Source: Verrucomicrobiaceae bacterium
GTDB lineage: Bacteria; Verrucomicrobiota; Verrucomicrobiia; Verrucomicrobiales; Verrucomicrobiaceae
Assembly (NCBI GenBank): GCA_027484445.1
Contig: JAIXSY010000055.1
Location: forward strand, 372,001-436,000
Length of the DNA stretch: 64,000 nt
Reading direction: 5' to 3'
Below the pieces are notes generated by a model. It was not told the origin of the DNA. It was given only the letters and a program-made list of their open reading frames with translations, and did no database searches. Position numbers and translations under genes: made by a program. Below, piece after piece: positions 26,801 to 36,940 of this stretch (the stretch's first letter is position 1; each line of letters opens with the position of its first letter).

Positions 26801-27196
26801 ATGTCTGACATCGCCCTCGCCAAAGGAGAAAAATTCCTCGAAGACAACGCCAAAAAAGAAGGCGTACACGTCACCGCCAGTGGTCTGCAATACAAGATCA
26901 TCACCGAAGGGACCGGCAAGAGCCCCAAAGCCACGGACACCGTGGAGGTGCACTACGAAGGCACACTGATCGATGGGCGTGTCTTCGACAGCAGCTACCG
27001 TCGTGGGCAGACCATTGAGTTCCCGCTGAACCGTGTGATCGCCGGCTGGACTGAGGGCGTGCAGCTGATGAAAGAAGGCTCCAAGTTCAGATTTTTCATT
27101 CCTTCCCGTCTGGCCTACGGCTCGCGTGGAGCTGGCCGTGACATTGGCCCGAATGAAGCTCTGATCTTTGATGTCGAGCTCTTCAAAGTGAAATGA
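26801..27196 (+). CDS. FKBP-type peptidyl-prolyl isomerase
   Basis: VEVHYEGTLIDGRVFDSSYRRGQTIEFPLNRVIAGWTEGVQLMKEGSKFRFFIPSRLAYG. Confidence 0.95.
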   Translation: MSDIALAKGEKFLEDNAKKEGVHVTASGLQYKIITEGTGKSPKATDTVEVHYEGTLIDGRVFDSSYRRGQTIEFPLNRVIAGWTEGVQLMKEGSKFRFFIPSRLAYGSRGAGRDIGPNEALIFDVELFKVK

Positions 27197-27309
27197 AGAT
27201 GCCCTTCGCCGCATTCCCCTTTGGCTAGGGTGATCGCGGCCACAGGCTGCCCGGCAAAAGCTCGTGATGACAATTGCCTGCTAGCCTGTAAATTTTCCAG
27301 ATTCTCTTC

Positions 27310-28698
27310 ATGGCTGAAACTCCCGTTCAACCGTCCACAGCCCTGACTTGGCAACTTGCACCAGCCTCCCCTAGGGTTGGGCTGGGAGAGCAAGCCCAGA
27401 CACAGACGCGTCTGTTGTCTATTTCGATGGTGGGTTTCCTCCTGGGCTTTTACGCCATGCACAATCAGTGGCTGCAGCTGGGCTGGATGACCGCCTGCCT
27501 GAGTACCCTGCTGGCCAGTGAAGCCCGCAGTCTCATCTGGGAAGCCTGGCGGGCAGATCGCTGGATGCAGGGCGTGGCAGTGATTTTCCTCCTGGGCATG
27601 GCTCGATCCAGCCTGCTGGAATCTCCAGGGATGACGCTGAATTCATTCAGCTGGGGCTGGGCTGGCTCTCTCTTCATGCTCTTGACCCTGGGCCAGCTCT
27701 GGCAGGTCGGAAAGCAGCCGCGCTCGCCTTCCTGGATGGGAATGACTTTGGTGCTAGCGGCCACTCTGACCGCGGTGGCCAGTTACACGATCTTTTCCCT
27801 GCTCTCGGAGGGTTCCAGCATCGGCATGCCTCTGAAAAACTGGTTCGTCTATGGCGGCTGGAACACGGTGTGCTCTGGCATGACTTTTGGTTTTGCCTCC
27901 GTGTGGGCAAGCTTTCGCTGGCGAGAGTCGGCGAGTTCTTCAGCGAGGTGGAAATACTTCGCTTGGCTGTTGGCGACGATCCTTTTGATCTTCGCCACGC
28001 TGCAAACGCTGAGCCGCGGTGCCCTGATGGCGCTGACGGTGGCACACATCGCCTGGCTTTTGCCGCAGAGATGGCGCGCTGCGTGGAAACCCATGGCCGT
28101 GCTGCTGACCTGCATGGCTTGCTTTCAGCTTTCCGCACCGATTCTCAGTCGCCTCGCGGCGGAAAACCTCGCCGCAGATCTCGGCGTGGCCACGGAAACG
28201 GTGAAATCGCAGTCCCAAGAGTTCGGGGTGATCCCCCCCAACCCTGCCATGCGAGCTGTGGAGCGGGGTGACAATGGTCGCTTTGCCATCTACACGGCAG
28301 CTTTTAGCAGCATGACAACCTGGCAAGACTGGCTTTTCGGCAAGGGCCTGTGGTCCTCAAACGATGCCTGGTCATGCTCACTCTGGTGGTATCCTGAGCA
28401 CCTGCATAGCGTCTTTCTGGATGCTGGCGTGCGTGGGGGTGTGCCTGCTCTGCTCGGTGTGCTTTTTCTGACCGGCTGGGGCCTGCAGCGAGCCTGGAAG
28501 CTGGCACGCGAAGGTGAATCGCTCTGGTTTGTCCTCGCCTGTTTTGGGGCGGTGGCTTTGCTTTTCGATGGGGATAGCCTCTTTACCATGCTGAGCGTGC
28601 CTCGCTTTGAACCCCTGGTTTTCTGGACGCCGCTCGTGATTGCCTCCGCTCGCTTCGAGGCGAGTCGTGCGGCGAGTGCCCAGCGACCTCTTTCCTGA
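27310..28698 (+). CDS. O-antigen ligase-like polytopic membrane protein
   Basis: Multiple TM helices, ATLQTLSRGALMAL and the large loop plus WYPEHLHSVFLDAGVRGGVPALLG typical of Wzy/WaaL-like proteins. Confidence 0.65.
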   Translation: MAETPVQPSTALTWQLAPASPRVGLGEQAQTQTRLLSISMVGFLLGFYAMHNQWLQLGWMTACLSTLLASEARSLIWEAWRADRWMQGVAVIFLLGMARSSLLESPGMTLNSFSWGWAGSLFMLLTLGQLWQVGKQPRSPSWMGMTLVLAATLTAVASYTIFSLLSEGSSIGMPLKNWFVYGGWNTVCSGMTFGFASVWASFRWRESASSSARWKYFAWLLATILLIFATLQTLSRGALMALTVAHIAWLLPQRWRAAWKPMAVLLTCMACFQLSAPILSRLAAENLAADLGVATETVKSQSQEFGVIPPNPAMRAVERGDNGRFAIYTAAFSSMTTWQDWLFGKGLWSSNDAWSCSLWWYPEHLHSVFLDAGVRGGVPALLGVLFLTGWGLQRAWKLAREGESLWFVLACFGAVALLFDGDSLFTMLSVPRFEPLVFWTPLVIASARFEASRAASAQRPLS

Positions 28699-28707
28699 GC
28701 TGCTGCC

Positions 28708-30582
28708 GTGTCAGCCCCTCCTGAGAACTCCACGACTTTCCGGCAGATCCTGCGGCATCTGCTCTGGCAAAGCCGGACGTGGCTGAAGACGACCCTGGCG
28801 GAAAGCACCCTGGATCCCCTGCCCTTTCGCCGCTGGATGGCCGGCTACGGCCCCCGCCGACTGCGTGCGGATCTGCGCGCCGCGATGTCCGTGTCGCTGC
28901 TCGATTTGCCACAGGGCATGGCCTACGCCGCTCTGGCAGGTCTGCCGCTTCAGGCGGGCACCATGTGCAGCGCGGTCTCGGGCATCACAGGTTCCCTCTT
29001 CAGCAGCTCGCGCTACACGATCCTTGGGCCCACGAATGCCACGGCGTTCATGATTTTTTCCTTTTTTGCCGCAGGTCCAGAGCTGGATCGGGCGGGCATG
29101 ATGCCCTTGTTGGTCTTCATGGTTGGGGCTCTCTTGCTCTTCGGATCTTTCCTGCGTGTGGCAGAGCTGGCGCAATACATCAGCCGCACCGTCGTGGTGG
29201 CCTATGTCACCGGGGCATCATTGCTTATCATCTCCAGTCAGCTTGCCTCCATCCTGGACATCTCCATGACGGCCATTCTGGAAGACGGCAGCAGCGTTCA
29301 GAGGCGGACTCTGCCCGGCATCTGGATCCATCTCGCCACGCATCTCAAAGATGCACACTGGGAGAGCATGGTGGTCGCTCTATTGACGGCGATGATCTAC
29401 GTGACCCTGCGCTACCTGCGCCCGCGCTGGCCGACTCTGGCCCTCAGTCTGGTGACCAGCGCTAGCTTGGCGACCGTGGCCACGGGCTTCGGCCTGCAAA
29501 TCTCGACCTATGCGGATGCACGCTTCGGCTTTTTTGACCTGCTGCCCAGCTTTCCAGACTTTGTCTCACCCCGGTTTTTCTCGGACTTCAGTCACCTTTT
29601 CGGCCTCGCCGTCGCCTTGGCCTTCTTGGCGACCTTGGAAAGTGCTTCCATGAACAAGACCCTGGCCAGTGTGACAGGGCAACGTCTGGACCCCAACCAA
29701 GACATGTTCAGCCTGGGCATGGCGAATCTAGCCTGCGCCTACCTGAGCGGCATGCCCTGCTCGGGCTCTCTGACACGCAGCGCCCTGAACTACCAAACCG
29801 GAGCGCGCACTCCCGTAGCAGCTTTGTTCAATGGCCTCTTCTGCCTGCTGGGTGCGCTGACGCTAGGCCAACTCGTCGGCTACATCCCCAGGGCCTCGCT
29901 CGCAGTGCTGATCATCTGCGTTGCTGTCTCGCTGGTGAATCGCCGCCACATCCGCGTTTGCCTCAGCGCGACGGGCTCGGATGCACTGGTCTTTTTCACC
30001 ACCCTCACTGCCACGCTGATGGTGCCGCTGCATGTGGCGATCTTCACAGGCGTGGGCATTTCCGTCATGCTCTACTTGCGCAAGGTCAGCCAACCACGCC
30101 TGGTGGAATATGAATTCACCCAAGAGGGGGATCTCGCCGAAGCGAGCCAAACTGGGACTCGCCAAAACCCCTCTGTCTCCATCGTGCACGTGGAGGGAGA
30201 GCTGTTCTTTGGTGCCGCCGATCTCTTCCGCACACAGATTCAGCGAACCTGCGGTGATCCCAACCTACGCGTGATCATTTTGCGGCTGAAAAATGCACGC
30301 CACCTGGATGCCACCTGCGTGCTGGCGCTGGAGGATTTGATTCGTCTTTTGCGCAAAGAAGGCCGCGAACTGCTCATCAGCGGTGTCCTAAAGGACGTGC
30401 ATCGTGTGCTGCGCGATTCAGGACTGGTGGACGTGCTCGGGCGGGAAAACATCTTCCCGGCCAGCCCCAGCAATCCGAATCTAGCCACGCGGAATGCACT
30501 GAAGCGCGCCCAAGAACTGCTCGGAACGACCGAAGCAGACGTGAAGATCTTTTTCGATCCTGGCAAAAAGAAGGACAGCTGA
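28708..30582 (+). CDS. SulP-family inorganic anion transporter with C-terminal STAS domain
   Basis: DLPQGMAYAALAGLPLQAG, SSRYTILGPTNATAF, GSLTRSALNYQTGARTPVAALFNG; STAS HVEGELFFGAADLF..LRLKNARHLDATCVLALEDL. Confidence 0.93.
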   Translation: MSAPPENSTTFRQILRHLLWQSRTWLKTTLAESTLDPLPFRRWMAGYGPRRLRADLRAAMSVSLLDLPQGMAYAALAGLPLQAGTMCSAVSGITGSLFSSSRYTILGPTNATAFMIFSFFAAGPELDRAGMMPLLVFMVGALLLFGSFLRVAELAQYISRTVVVAYVTGASLLIISSQLASILDISMTAILEDGSSVQRRTLPGIWIHLATHLKDAHWESMVVALLTAMIYVTLRYLRPRWPTLALSLVTSASLATVATGFGLQISTYADARFGFFDLLPSFPDFVSPRFFSDFSHLFGLAVALAFLATLESASMNKTLASVTGQRLDPNQDMFSLGMANLACAYLSGMPCSGSLTRSALNYQTGARTPVAALFNGLFCLLGALTLGQLVGYIPRASLAVLIICVAVSLVNRRHIRVCLSATGSDALVFFTTLTATLMVPLHVAIFTGVGISVMLYLRKVSQPRLVEYEFTQEGDLAEASQTGTRQNPSVSIVHVEGELFFGAADLFRTQIQRTCGDPNLRVIILRLKNARHLDATCVLALEDLIRLLRKEGRELLISGVLKDVHRVLRDSGLVDVLGRENIFPASPSNPNLATRNALKRAQELLGTTEADVKIFFDPGKKKDS

Positions 30583-30686
30583 GTTCGTGGGCCGGGTTGA
30601 CACCACTCCGCAGGGCTGCATTCTGAACCGTCCAAAGCCGGGTTGACCACGTTTTCTTGCTCAAATCTGCGCAACCCATCCAAGCC

Positions 30687-31244
30687 ATGCATTCCTCCAT
30701 TGAACTCAAGCGCGAAGTCGAAGCCATCCAGATCCCCAGCGGTGACAGCATCCAGCTGCCAATGGGCCTGAAGGTCATCATCACCCAATCGCTCGGCGGC
30801 ACCTACACGGTCGCCACAGACTTCGGTCTCGCCCGCATCAGCGCAAAGGATGCCGATGCGTTGGGCATCGACCCCGAGGCAGACAAAAAGGAACATGAAG
30901 GAGAATCCTCCAACATTCCTGAAGATGCGACCGAGTTGGAAGCTCAAGTCTGGTCTCAGCTCAAAAATGTCTATGACCCAGAAATTCCCGTCAACATCGT
31001 GGACCTCGGTCTGGTGTATGACTGCCGTGTGGAGCAAACTGAAGATGGCAAAAGCAAAGCCGTGGTGAAAATGACGCTAACGGCTCCAGGCTGTGGCATG
31101 GGACCGACCATTGCCGCCGATGCCCAAAGCCGCATCATGACCCTTGAAGAAATCGACGATGCCGCCGTGGAACTCGTCTGGGAGCCTGCCTGGAACCAAG
31201 GCATGATCTCCATCGAAGGGAAAATGAAGTTGGGGATGATCTAA
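30687..31244 (+). CDS. sufT: Putative Fe-S cluster assembly protein SufT (MIP18-like domain)
   Basis: IQIPSGDSIQLPMGLKVIITQSLGGTYTVATDFGLARI; VYDPEIPVNIVDLGLVYDC; TAPGCGMGPTIAADA. Confidence 0.88.
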   Translation: MHSSIELKREVEAIQIPSGDSIQLPMGLKVIITQSLGGTYTVATDFGLARISAKDADALGIDPEADKKEHEGESSNIPEDATELEAQVWSQLKNVYDPEIPVNIVDLGLVYDCRVEQTEDGKSKAVVKMTLTAPGCGMGPTIAADAQSRIMTLEEIDDAAVELVWEPAWNQGMISIEGKMKLGMI

Positions 31245-31262
31245 GCTTCACCCACCCATCTC

Positions 31263-31556
31263 ATGGCGCGCTTCAAGCCACCCGGGCAATGCCCCAACTG
31301 CGGCGAGTGGGTCCCACGTGGTGCCCTGGCCTGCGATGAGTGCGGCTCCTGTGCCAAGTCCGGATGGAATGAAGACGCTGAACAGGATGGCCTGGACCTT
31401 CCCACAAATGACTTTGATTACGATGAATTCATCGCCCGTGAATTTGGCGGGCAAGAACCACAAGGGCGACTGCAATCCGCCCAAAAGTTCTGGAAGGGCG
31501 TCGCGATTGTTCTGGTGATCGTTTTGCTGGCAGGTTGGCTGCTATCTGGCCGCTAA
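31263..31556 (+). CDS. Small zinc-ribbon membrane protein
   Basis: CPNCGEWVPRGALACDECGSC, C-terminal TM helix. Confidence 0.7.
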   Translation: MARFKPPGQCPNCGEWVPRGALACDECGSCAKSGWNEDAEQDGLDLPTNDFDYDEFIAREFGGQEPQGRLQSAQKFWKGVAIVLVIVLLAGWLLSGR

Positions 31557-31674
31557 AGTTCCCCCTAGCCGCTCGGTAAATGCAAATTTCAGGAGGGGGG
31601 CTTGCAACAGGGGATCAGCAGCCTAGATTTTTCTCAAACAGAAAAGCTGTTTCGGCTTTCCTATCGTTTCTACA

Positions 31675-34203
31675 GTGATGAATAACTTTACCCCACGCGC
31701 ACAACAGGTTCTGGCACTCGCCCGCAAAGAGGCAGACCGCTTTAACCACAATTATGTCGGCACCGAACACATCCTGCTTGGGTTGATCAAACTCGGCCAA
31801 GGCGTGGCTGTGAATGTTCTTGGCAAGCTCGGTCTCGACCTGGAAACGGTGAGACTGCATGTCGAACAAAAAGTCGGTTCTGGCCCAGAAACCAAGATGG
31901 TGGGCAACATTCCCTACACACCACGCGTGAAGAAGGTGCTCGCACTGGCCAGCAAAGAAGCCAAAGCCCTGACGCACAGCTACGTCGGCACCGAGCACAT
32001 CCTGCTCGGCCTACTGCGTGAAGGCGAAGGGGTGGCAGCGCAGGTGCTGCGCGATTTGGACGTGAATCTGGACAAAGCTCGCAACGAAATCTTGCGTGAG
32101 CTTGACCCCAACTTTAGCTCTAACGACGAAGAGGAAGAAGAGAACAGCGATCCCGTCACGCCAGATGGCAAAGGCGAAAACGACCCTGGCAAGAAGAAGA
32201 AAAAGAACGAAAAAACTCCTGCGCTCAAAGCATTTGGCCGTGACCTGACCGAACTCGCTCAGCAAGGTGAAATGGATCCCGTCATCGGACGCAGCGAAGA
32301 GATTGCGCGTGTCATCCAGATCCTCTGCCGTCGCACCAAAAACAACCCAGTGCTGATTGGCGAAGCGGGTGTGGGCAAGACTGCTATTGTTGAAGGACTC
32401 GCTCAAGAAATCATCAATGGCAACGTGCCAGAGATCCTGCGTGAGAAGCGCGTCATCACCCTCGACCTCGCCCTCATGGTGGCAGGCACCAAGTATCGCG
32501 GCCAGTTTGAGGAGCGCATCAAAGCCGTCATGGACGAGATTCGCCGCACCAAAAACGTCATTCTTTTCATCGACGAACTCCACACCATGGTGGGCGCAGG
32601 CTCCGCCGAAGGCACGATGGATGCCAGCAACATCATCAAGCCCGCTCTGAGCCGTGGTGAAATGCAGGTCATCGGAGCCACCACGCTGAACGAGTATCGC
32701 AAATACATCGAAAAGGACAGCGCCCTGGAGCGCCGCTTCCAGCAGGTGAAGGTGGAAGAACCCTCTGTGGATGATGCCATCAAGATCCTCATGGGTCTAA
32801 AAGGCAAGTATGAAATGCACCACAAAGCTACCTATACCGATGAGGCCATCCGCCAAGCGGTGCAGTTGAGCTCACGCTACCTCACCGCACGTTTCCTGCC
32901 TGACAAGGCCATCGACATCATGGATGAAGCAGGCTCACGTTGCCGCATCGCTGCGATGACACGGCCACCTGAACTCAAGGACATCGACGCTGAGATCGAG
33001 CAGATCCGTGTGGAAAAAGAAACCTGCATCAAGGATCAGGATTTCGAAAAAGCTGCACGTCTTCGTGATCGCGAAAAGAACGCCAAAAAACGCTACGACG
33101 ACATCTTGGCTCACTGGCGCCAGCACAATCAAGAATCCACTGTGACCGTCAGCGAGGATGATGTCATGGCGATCGTTTCGAAATGGACGGGCGTCCCGCT
33201 CCAGCGCATGGAACAAGCCGAAGCTGCCAAGCTGCTGAAGATGGAAGAAGAGTTGAAAGGCAAGGTCATTGGCCAGGATGAGGCCGTCATTGCGATCAGC
33301 AAAGCGCTGCGCCGCAGCCGCGCCGATCTGAAGGACCCGCGTCGCCCCATCGGTAGCTTCCTATTCCTCGGCCCGACAGGTGTTGGCAAAACCTTCTTGG
33401 CCAAGAATTTGGCAGAATTCATGTTTGGCAGTGCCGAGGCTTTGATCCAGCTCGACATGTCGGAATACATGGAGAAGCACACCGCTAGCCGCCTCATTGG
33501 TGCGCCTCCTGGATATGTCGGATATGAAGAGGGAGGCCAGCTCTCAGAGGCCGTGCGTCGTCGCCCCTACAGTGTCGTTTTGTTCGATGAGATCGAAAAA
33601 GCCCATCCAGATGTGATGCACTTGCTGCTCCAGATTCTGGAAGAAGGACAGGTGACCGACAACTTCGGTCGTAAGATCGACTTCAGAAACACGATCGTCA
33701 TCCTGACCTCCAATGTCGGAGCTGAACAGATCAAGCGTCAGACCACGCTAGGCTTTGCGGCCATGCAGCAAGACCATGCCGACAACGACGCCATCAAAGG
33801 CAAGATCCAGGACACGGCCAAGAAATTCTTCAAGCCTGAGTTCCTGAACCGCCTGGATGACTTGATTGTCTTCAAGATGCTGGAGAAGGAGCAACTAGCC
33901 ACCATCGTGAATCTGGAAGTCGAAAAAGTCGTGAACCGCCTCAAGAAGCGCAACATCCACATCAAACTCGACAGCACCGCGATCGAATTCCTGATGAAGG
34001 AAGGCTACGACCCTCAGTATGGAGCTAGACCGATGCGCCGTGCCGTGGAGAAAAACATTGAAGATCCTCTCTCCGAGCACTTGCTTCGTGGAGATGTCCG
34101 CGAAGGAGACACCGTGACCGTCGGCTTCGATCCCGAAGCAAAACGGCTGAAGTTCTCCGCCGAATCCACGCCTCGGGTCGCCGAAGAAATCGCTGCGAAC
34201 TGA
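31675..34203 (+). CDS. clpC: ATP-dependent Clp protease ATP-binding subunit ClpC
   Basis: [36 protein letters not shown]; two AAA modules ([30 protein letters not shown]), UVR motif between them. Confidence 0.96.
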   Translation: MMNNFTPRAQQVLALARKEADRFNHNYVGTEHILLGLIKLGQGVAVNVLGKLGLDLETVRLHVEQKVGSGPETKMVGNIPYTPRVKKVLALASKEAKALTHSYVGTEHILLGLLREGEGVAAQVLRDLDVNLDKARNEILRELDPNFSSNDEEEEENSDPVTPDGKGENDPGKKKKKNEKTPALKAFGRDLTELAQQGEMDPVIGRSEEIARVIQILCRRTKNNPVLIGEAGVGKTAIVEGLAQEIINGNVPEILREKRVITLDLALMVAGTKYRGQFEERIKAVMDEIRRTKNVILFIDELHTMVGAGSAEGTMDASNIIKPALSRGEMQVIGATTLNEYRKYIEKDSALERRFQQVKVEEPSVDDAIKILMGLKGKYEMHHKATYTDEAIRQAVQLSSRYLTARFLPDKAIDIMDEAGSRCRIAAMTRPPELKDIDAEIEQIRVEKETCIKDQDFEKAARLRDREKNAKKRYDDILAHWRQHNQESTVTVSEDDVMAIVSKWTGVPLQRMEQAEAAKLLKMEEELKGKVIGQDEAVIAISKALRRSRADLKDPRRPIGSFLFLGPTGVGKTFLAKNLAEFMFGSAEALIQLDMSEYMEKHTASRLIGAPPGYVGYEEGGQLSEAVRRRPYSVVLFDEIEKAHPDVMHLLLQILEEGQVTDNFGRKIDFRNTIVILTSNVGAEQIKRQTTLGFAAMQQDHADNDAIKGKIQDTAKKFFKPEFLNRLDDLIVFKMLEKEQLATIVNLEVEKVVNRLKKRNIHIKLDSTAIEFLMKEGYDPQYGARPMRRAVEKNIEDPLSEHLLRGDVREGDTVTVGFDPEAKRLKFSAESTPRVAEEIAAN

Positions 34204-34226
34204 AGCCCTGGTTTACTCGCCCAATC

Positions 34227-35042
34227 ATGTCTGCCAGCCCTGGCTGCCCGTCCCCGATCCTGAGCATCGCCGGCTCAGATTGTTCGGCAGGTGCGGGTAT
34301 CCAGGCTGACCTGAAGACCATTTTTGCGCTCGGTGGCTATGGTCTCACGGCGGTCACGAGTGTCGTTTCTGAAACGCCAGGCCAAGTCTCCCTGATCCGC
34401 ATGATGGATGCGGCCATCATCCGAGATCAGGTGCAGATCCTTCTGGAGACTTTTCCGATCCAAGCTGCCAAGACAGGCGTGCTAGGCGGTGAGGAACAGG
34501 TCCGTGCAGTGTCGGAAACCTGGGCGCGACTCGGGCAGCACCTTCCCCTTGTGGTTGATCCTGTGATGGTCGCGACCAGCGGAGGTAAGCTTTTGCTCGA
34601 CTCTGCCATTGAAGCTCTCTGCACCTGTCTGCTTCCTCTCGCAACGGTGATCACGCCCAACATGGATGAAGCCGAAGTCCTCTGGCAAAAACCGGTGAAG
34701 ACACGCCATGACATGGAAGCGTGTGCTGGCGACTTAGCTGCACGGTTTCAAACCAACGTTTTGGTCAAAGGTGGCCATCTCCAGGAAAACAAGGCGGCTG
34801 ACGTGGCCTGCCTTCGGGGGGAAATGCACTGGTTCGAAGCCGAGCGTACTCCTGGCGTGCAGACCCATGGCACAGGTTGCACCTATTCAGCTGCCATTGC
34901 GACAGGGCTAGGCCAAGGCTTAGGCCTGGGGGAAGCCATTGCACGCGCCAAAAGCTACGTAAGCAGCGCCATTGCCCAGCATCATGCCTGGAGCTACACA
35001 AAGCACACGGTGCATGCCCTGAACCACCATGTTGTCGCATGA
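34227..35042 (+). CDS. thiD: Hydroxymethylpyrimidine/phosphomethylpyrimidine kinase
   Basis: PILSIAGSDCSAGAGIQADLKTIFALGGYGLTAVTSV; GTGCTYSAAIATGLGQG. Confidence 0.94.
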   Translation: MSASPGCPSPILSIAGSDCSAGAGIQADLKTIFALGGYGLTAVTSVVSETPGQVSLIRMMDAAIIRDQVQILLETFPIQAAKTGVLGGEEQVRAVSETWARLGQHLPLVVDPVMVATSGGKLLLDSAIEALCTCLLPLATVITPNMDEAEVLWQKPVKTRHDMEACAGDLAARFQTNVLVKGGHLQENKAADVACLRGEMHWFEAERTPGVQTHGTGCTYSAAIATGLGQGLGLGEAIARAKSYVSSAIAQHHAWSYTKHTVHALNHHVVA

Positions 35043-36160
35043 AGGCACTTTTTTTTCACCTGAGTATCCTTGGCATCAGCATGGCTCCTTGGCTCCACGC
35101 TGCTTCCACCGACACTAATCGTTTAGAAGAGCCGCCCCAACTGTCGCAGGCAGCGGTTCAAAATGCCTTTCAACTGCTCCGCAGCGAATACATCCGGGCG
35201 AATGAACTGGACCACTCCACTCTAGGCCGAGCAGCTCTCCGCGGATTGCTCCAGGAACTGGATCTTGGGGCTTCGCTCATCCGCAACGCAGATGCTTTGC
35301 GACCTGCCGTGGCAGAAGGCCTGATCTCTGAAAAACTGACCACAACCCTCGCCTACGCGCGCTTCCAATCCTTTAGCCCCAAAGAAGTGCAGTCGTTTCG
35401 AGAGCGGCTCAAGACTTATGCCGAGCAGAACGTTCAGGATCTGATCCTCGACCTTCGCAGCCCGGCGATGCCTGGAGAATTCGATATTGCCGCAGCCATC
35501 CTCGAGTGCTTCGTGCCTGAAGGCGAGCTCATGTTTAAACTCAAGCAGGCTCAGACCGAACGCGCGCAGCTTTTCATCAGCCATCAAAAACCAGTCTGGG
35601 CAGGTTCCAGCCTCCTTTTGATCGATGAAGATTGCTGCAATCTTGCGGAAACAATCGCGGCTGTGTTGAAACATCGTGGCCAAGCGATCCTCATCGGCAC
35701 ATCAACACGCGGCGCAACCGTTCGCTTTGAGACACGCCCCCTGGATGCCGCCTGGTCCATTCGATACGCACGAGCAGAAATGCAACTGCCAGACAATAGC
35801 TCCCTTTTTGGGCAAGGCCTGACTCCTGATTTCCCGATTGGCTTGCCTACAGGCATGAAACGACAACTCTTTGCTGCGGATCGACGCATGAGCTTGAGAG
35901 AAAGCTTTGCCGAGTCGCAGCGTGCACGTTACAACGAAGCTGCCTTGGTGAACCGAAGGAATCCTGAACTTGACGATTTCATCCTGCGCAGTGCGGGCCT
36001 CGACTCTGCCAGCAGCCCGAAAGCACCCAAGGATCAGGTGCTGCAACGAGCCGTGGACATGGTGCTCGCTCGATCAGTTTTTGAGCAGGCTCAACTCAAG
36101 TGGGATACTGCCGCGCCCAAACAAACCACTACCATTCGCAAAGCCATCCAGGCCCCATGA
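35039..36160 (+). CDS. S41 peptidase-like secreted protein
   Basis: Signal peptide; NVQDLILDLRSPAMPGEFDIAAAILECFVPEG, LLIDEDCCNLAETIAAVLKHRGQAILIGTSTRG matches the S41/Tsp protease-fold pattern, catalytic residues appear degenerate. Confidence 0.6.
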   Translation: MKALFFHLSILGISMAPWLHAASTDTNRLEEPPQLSQAAVQNAFQLLRSEYIRANELDHSTLGRAALRGLLQELDLGASLIRNADALRPAVAEGLISEKLTTTLAYARFQSFSPKEVQSFRERLKTYAEQNVQDLILDLRSPAMPGEFDIAAAILECFVPEGELMFKLKQAQTERAQLFISHQKPVWAGSSLLLIDEDCCNLAETIAAVLKHRGQAILIGTSTRGATVRFETRPLDAAWSIRYARAEMQLPDNSSLFGQGLTPDFPIGLPTGMKRQLFAADRRMSLRESFAESQRARYNEAALVNRRNPELDDFILRSAGLDSASSPKAPKDQVLQRAVDMVLARSVFEQAQLKWDTAAPKQTTTIRKAIQAP

Positions 36161-36399
36161 TTCCAACCCAAGTGCACACTCGAGTCACGCTTCTTCGTCC
36201 ACACGATGAGCGCACCTGGCACGCTGAATTGCCAAACGGCAAAACAATCATCGCGTTTCGCCTTCAACACGAGTCCAAGCTCAATCTCAATCCTGGAGAC
36301 TCTGTTCCCGCCAGCCTTAGCGTCTGCGATTTTTCACAGGCACACCTGGAAGAAACGTGCTTTGATACCCAAGACCCAATTCCAACCCCACTACCATGA
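36157..36399 (+). CDS. Conserved small hypothetical protein (translation-factor-like small beta protein)
   Basis: 80 aa, 4-bp overlaps with both neighbours; RPHDERTWHAELPNGKTIIAFRLQHESKLNLNPGDSVPASLSVCDF. Confidence 0.5.
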   Translation: MIPTQVHTRVTLLRPHDERTWHAELPNGKTIIAFRLQHESKLNLNPGDSVPASLSVCDFSQAHLEETCFDTQDPIPTPLP

Positions 36400-36923
36400 C
36401 TCTCAATCCGAAACTCGCCAAACTGTTGAATGAACAGATCAACAATGAGATGTCGTCCAGCTACGTTTACCTTGCCATGTCGGCTTGGTTTGAGCAGACC
36501 CCCTACTCTGGTTTTGCGAAATGGATGTTCAATCAGAGCCGAGAAGAAACCATGCACGCGCTGAAGTTTTACCAGTACGTGGTGGATCGCGACGCTGCGG
36601 TGGTTTTGCAACCCATCGCCAAACCCAAAGCAGACTTCAAAAGCCCAATTGATGTCTTTGAACACAGCCTAAAGCAGGAGCAAAAAGTCACCCAACAAAT
36701 CAACGACCTCTTTGAAGTCGCTGAACAAGTCAAAGATCACGCCTCGAAGAATCTACTGCTCTGGTTCCTGAATGAGCAGATGGAAGAAGAGAAGTCGGTG
36801 AAAGACATGCTCGACCGCTTGAAGCTGGCTGGCAACGATCCTGCGAGTTTGCTCGTTTTGGATCGTGAAGCAGGCCAACGCAAAGCAGCGACCGAGAGCC
36901 CAGAAGCCGACGCGGCCGATTGA
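36396..36923 (+). CDS. ftnA: Bacterial ferritin
   Basis: LAKLLNEQINNEMSSSYVYLAMSAWFEQTPYSGFAKWMFNQSREETMHALKFYQYV. Confidence 0.95.
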   Translation: MTLNPKLAKLLNEQINNEMSSSYVYLAMSAWFEQTPYSGFAKWMFNQSREETMHALKFYQYVVDRDAAVVLQPIAKPKADFKSPIDVFEHSLKQEQKVTQQINDLFEVAEQVKDHASKNLLLWFLNEQMEEEKSVKDMLDRLKLAGNDPASLLVLDREAGQRKAATESPEADAAD

Positions 36924-36940
36924 TTTTTAGCCACGAGCGC

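Noticed and set aside
30591-30645. Direct repeat GCCGGGTTGAC(A)C upstream of sufT
   Set aside because: Two short copies only, could be promoter-related or chance; not enough support to report.
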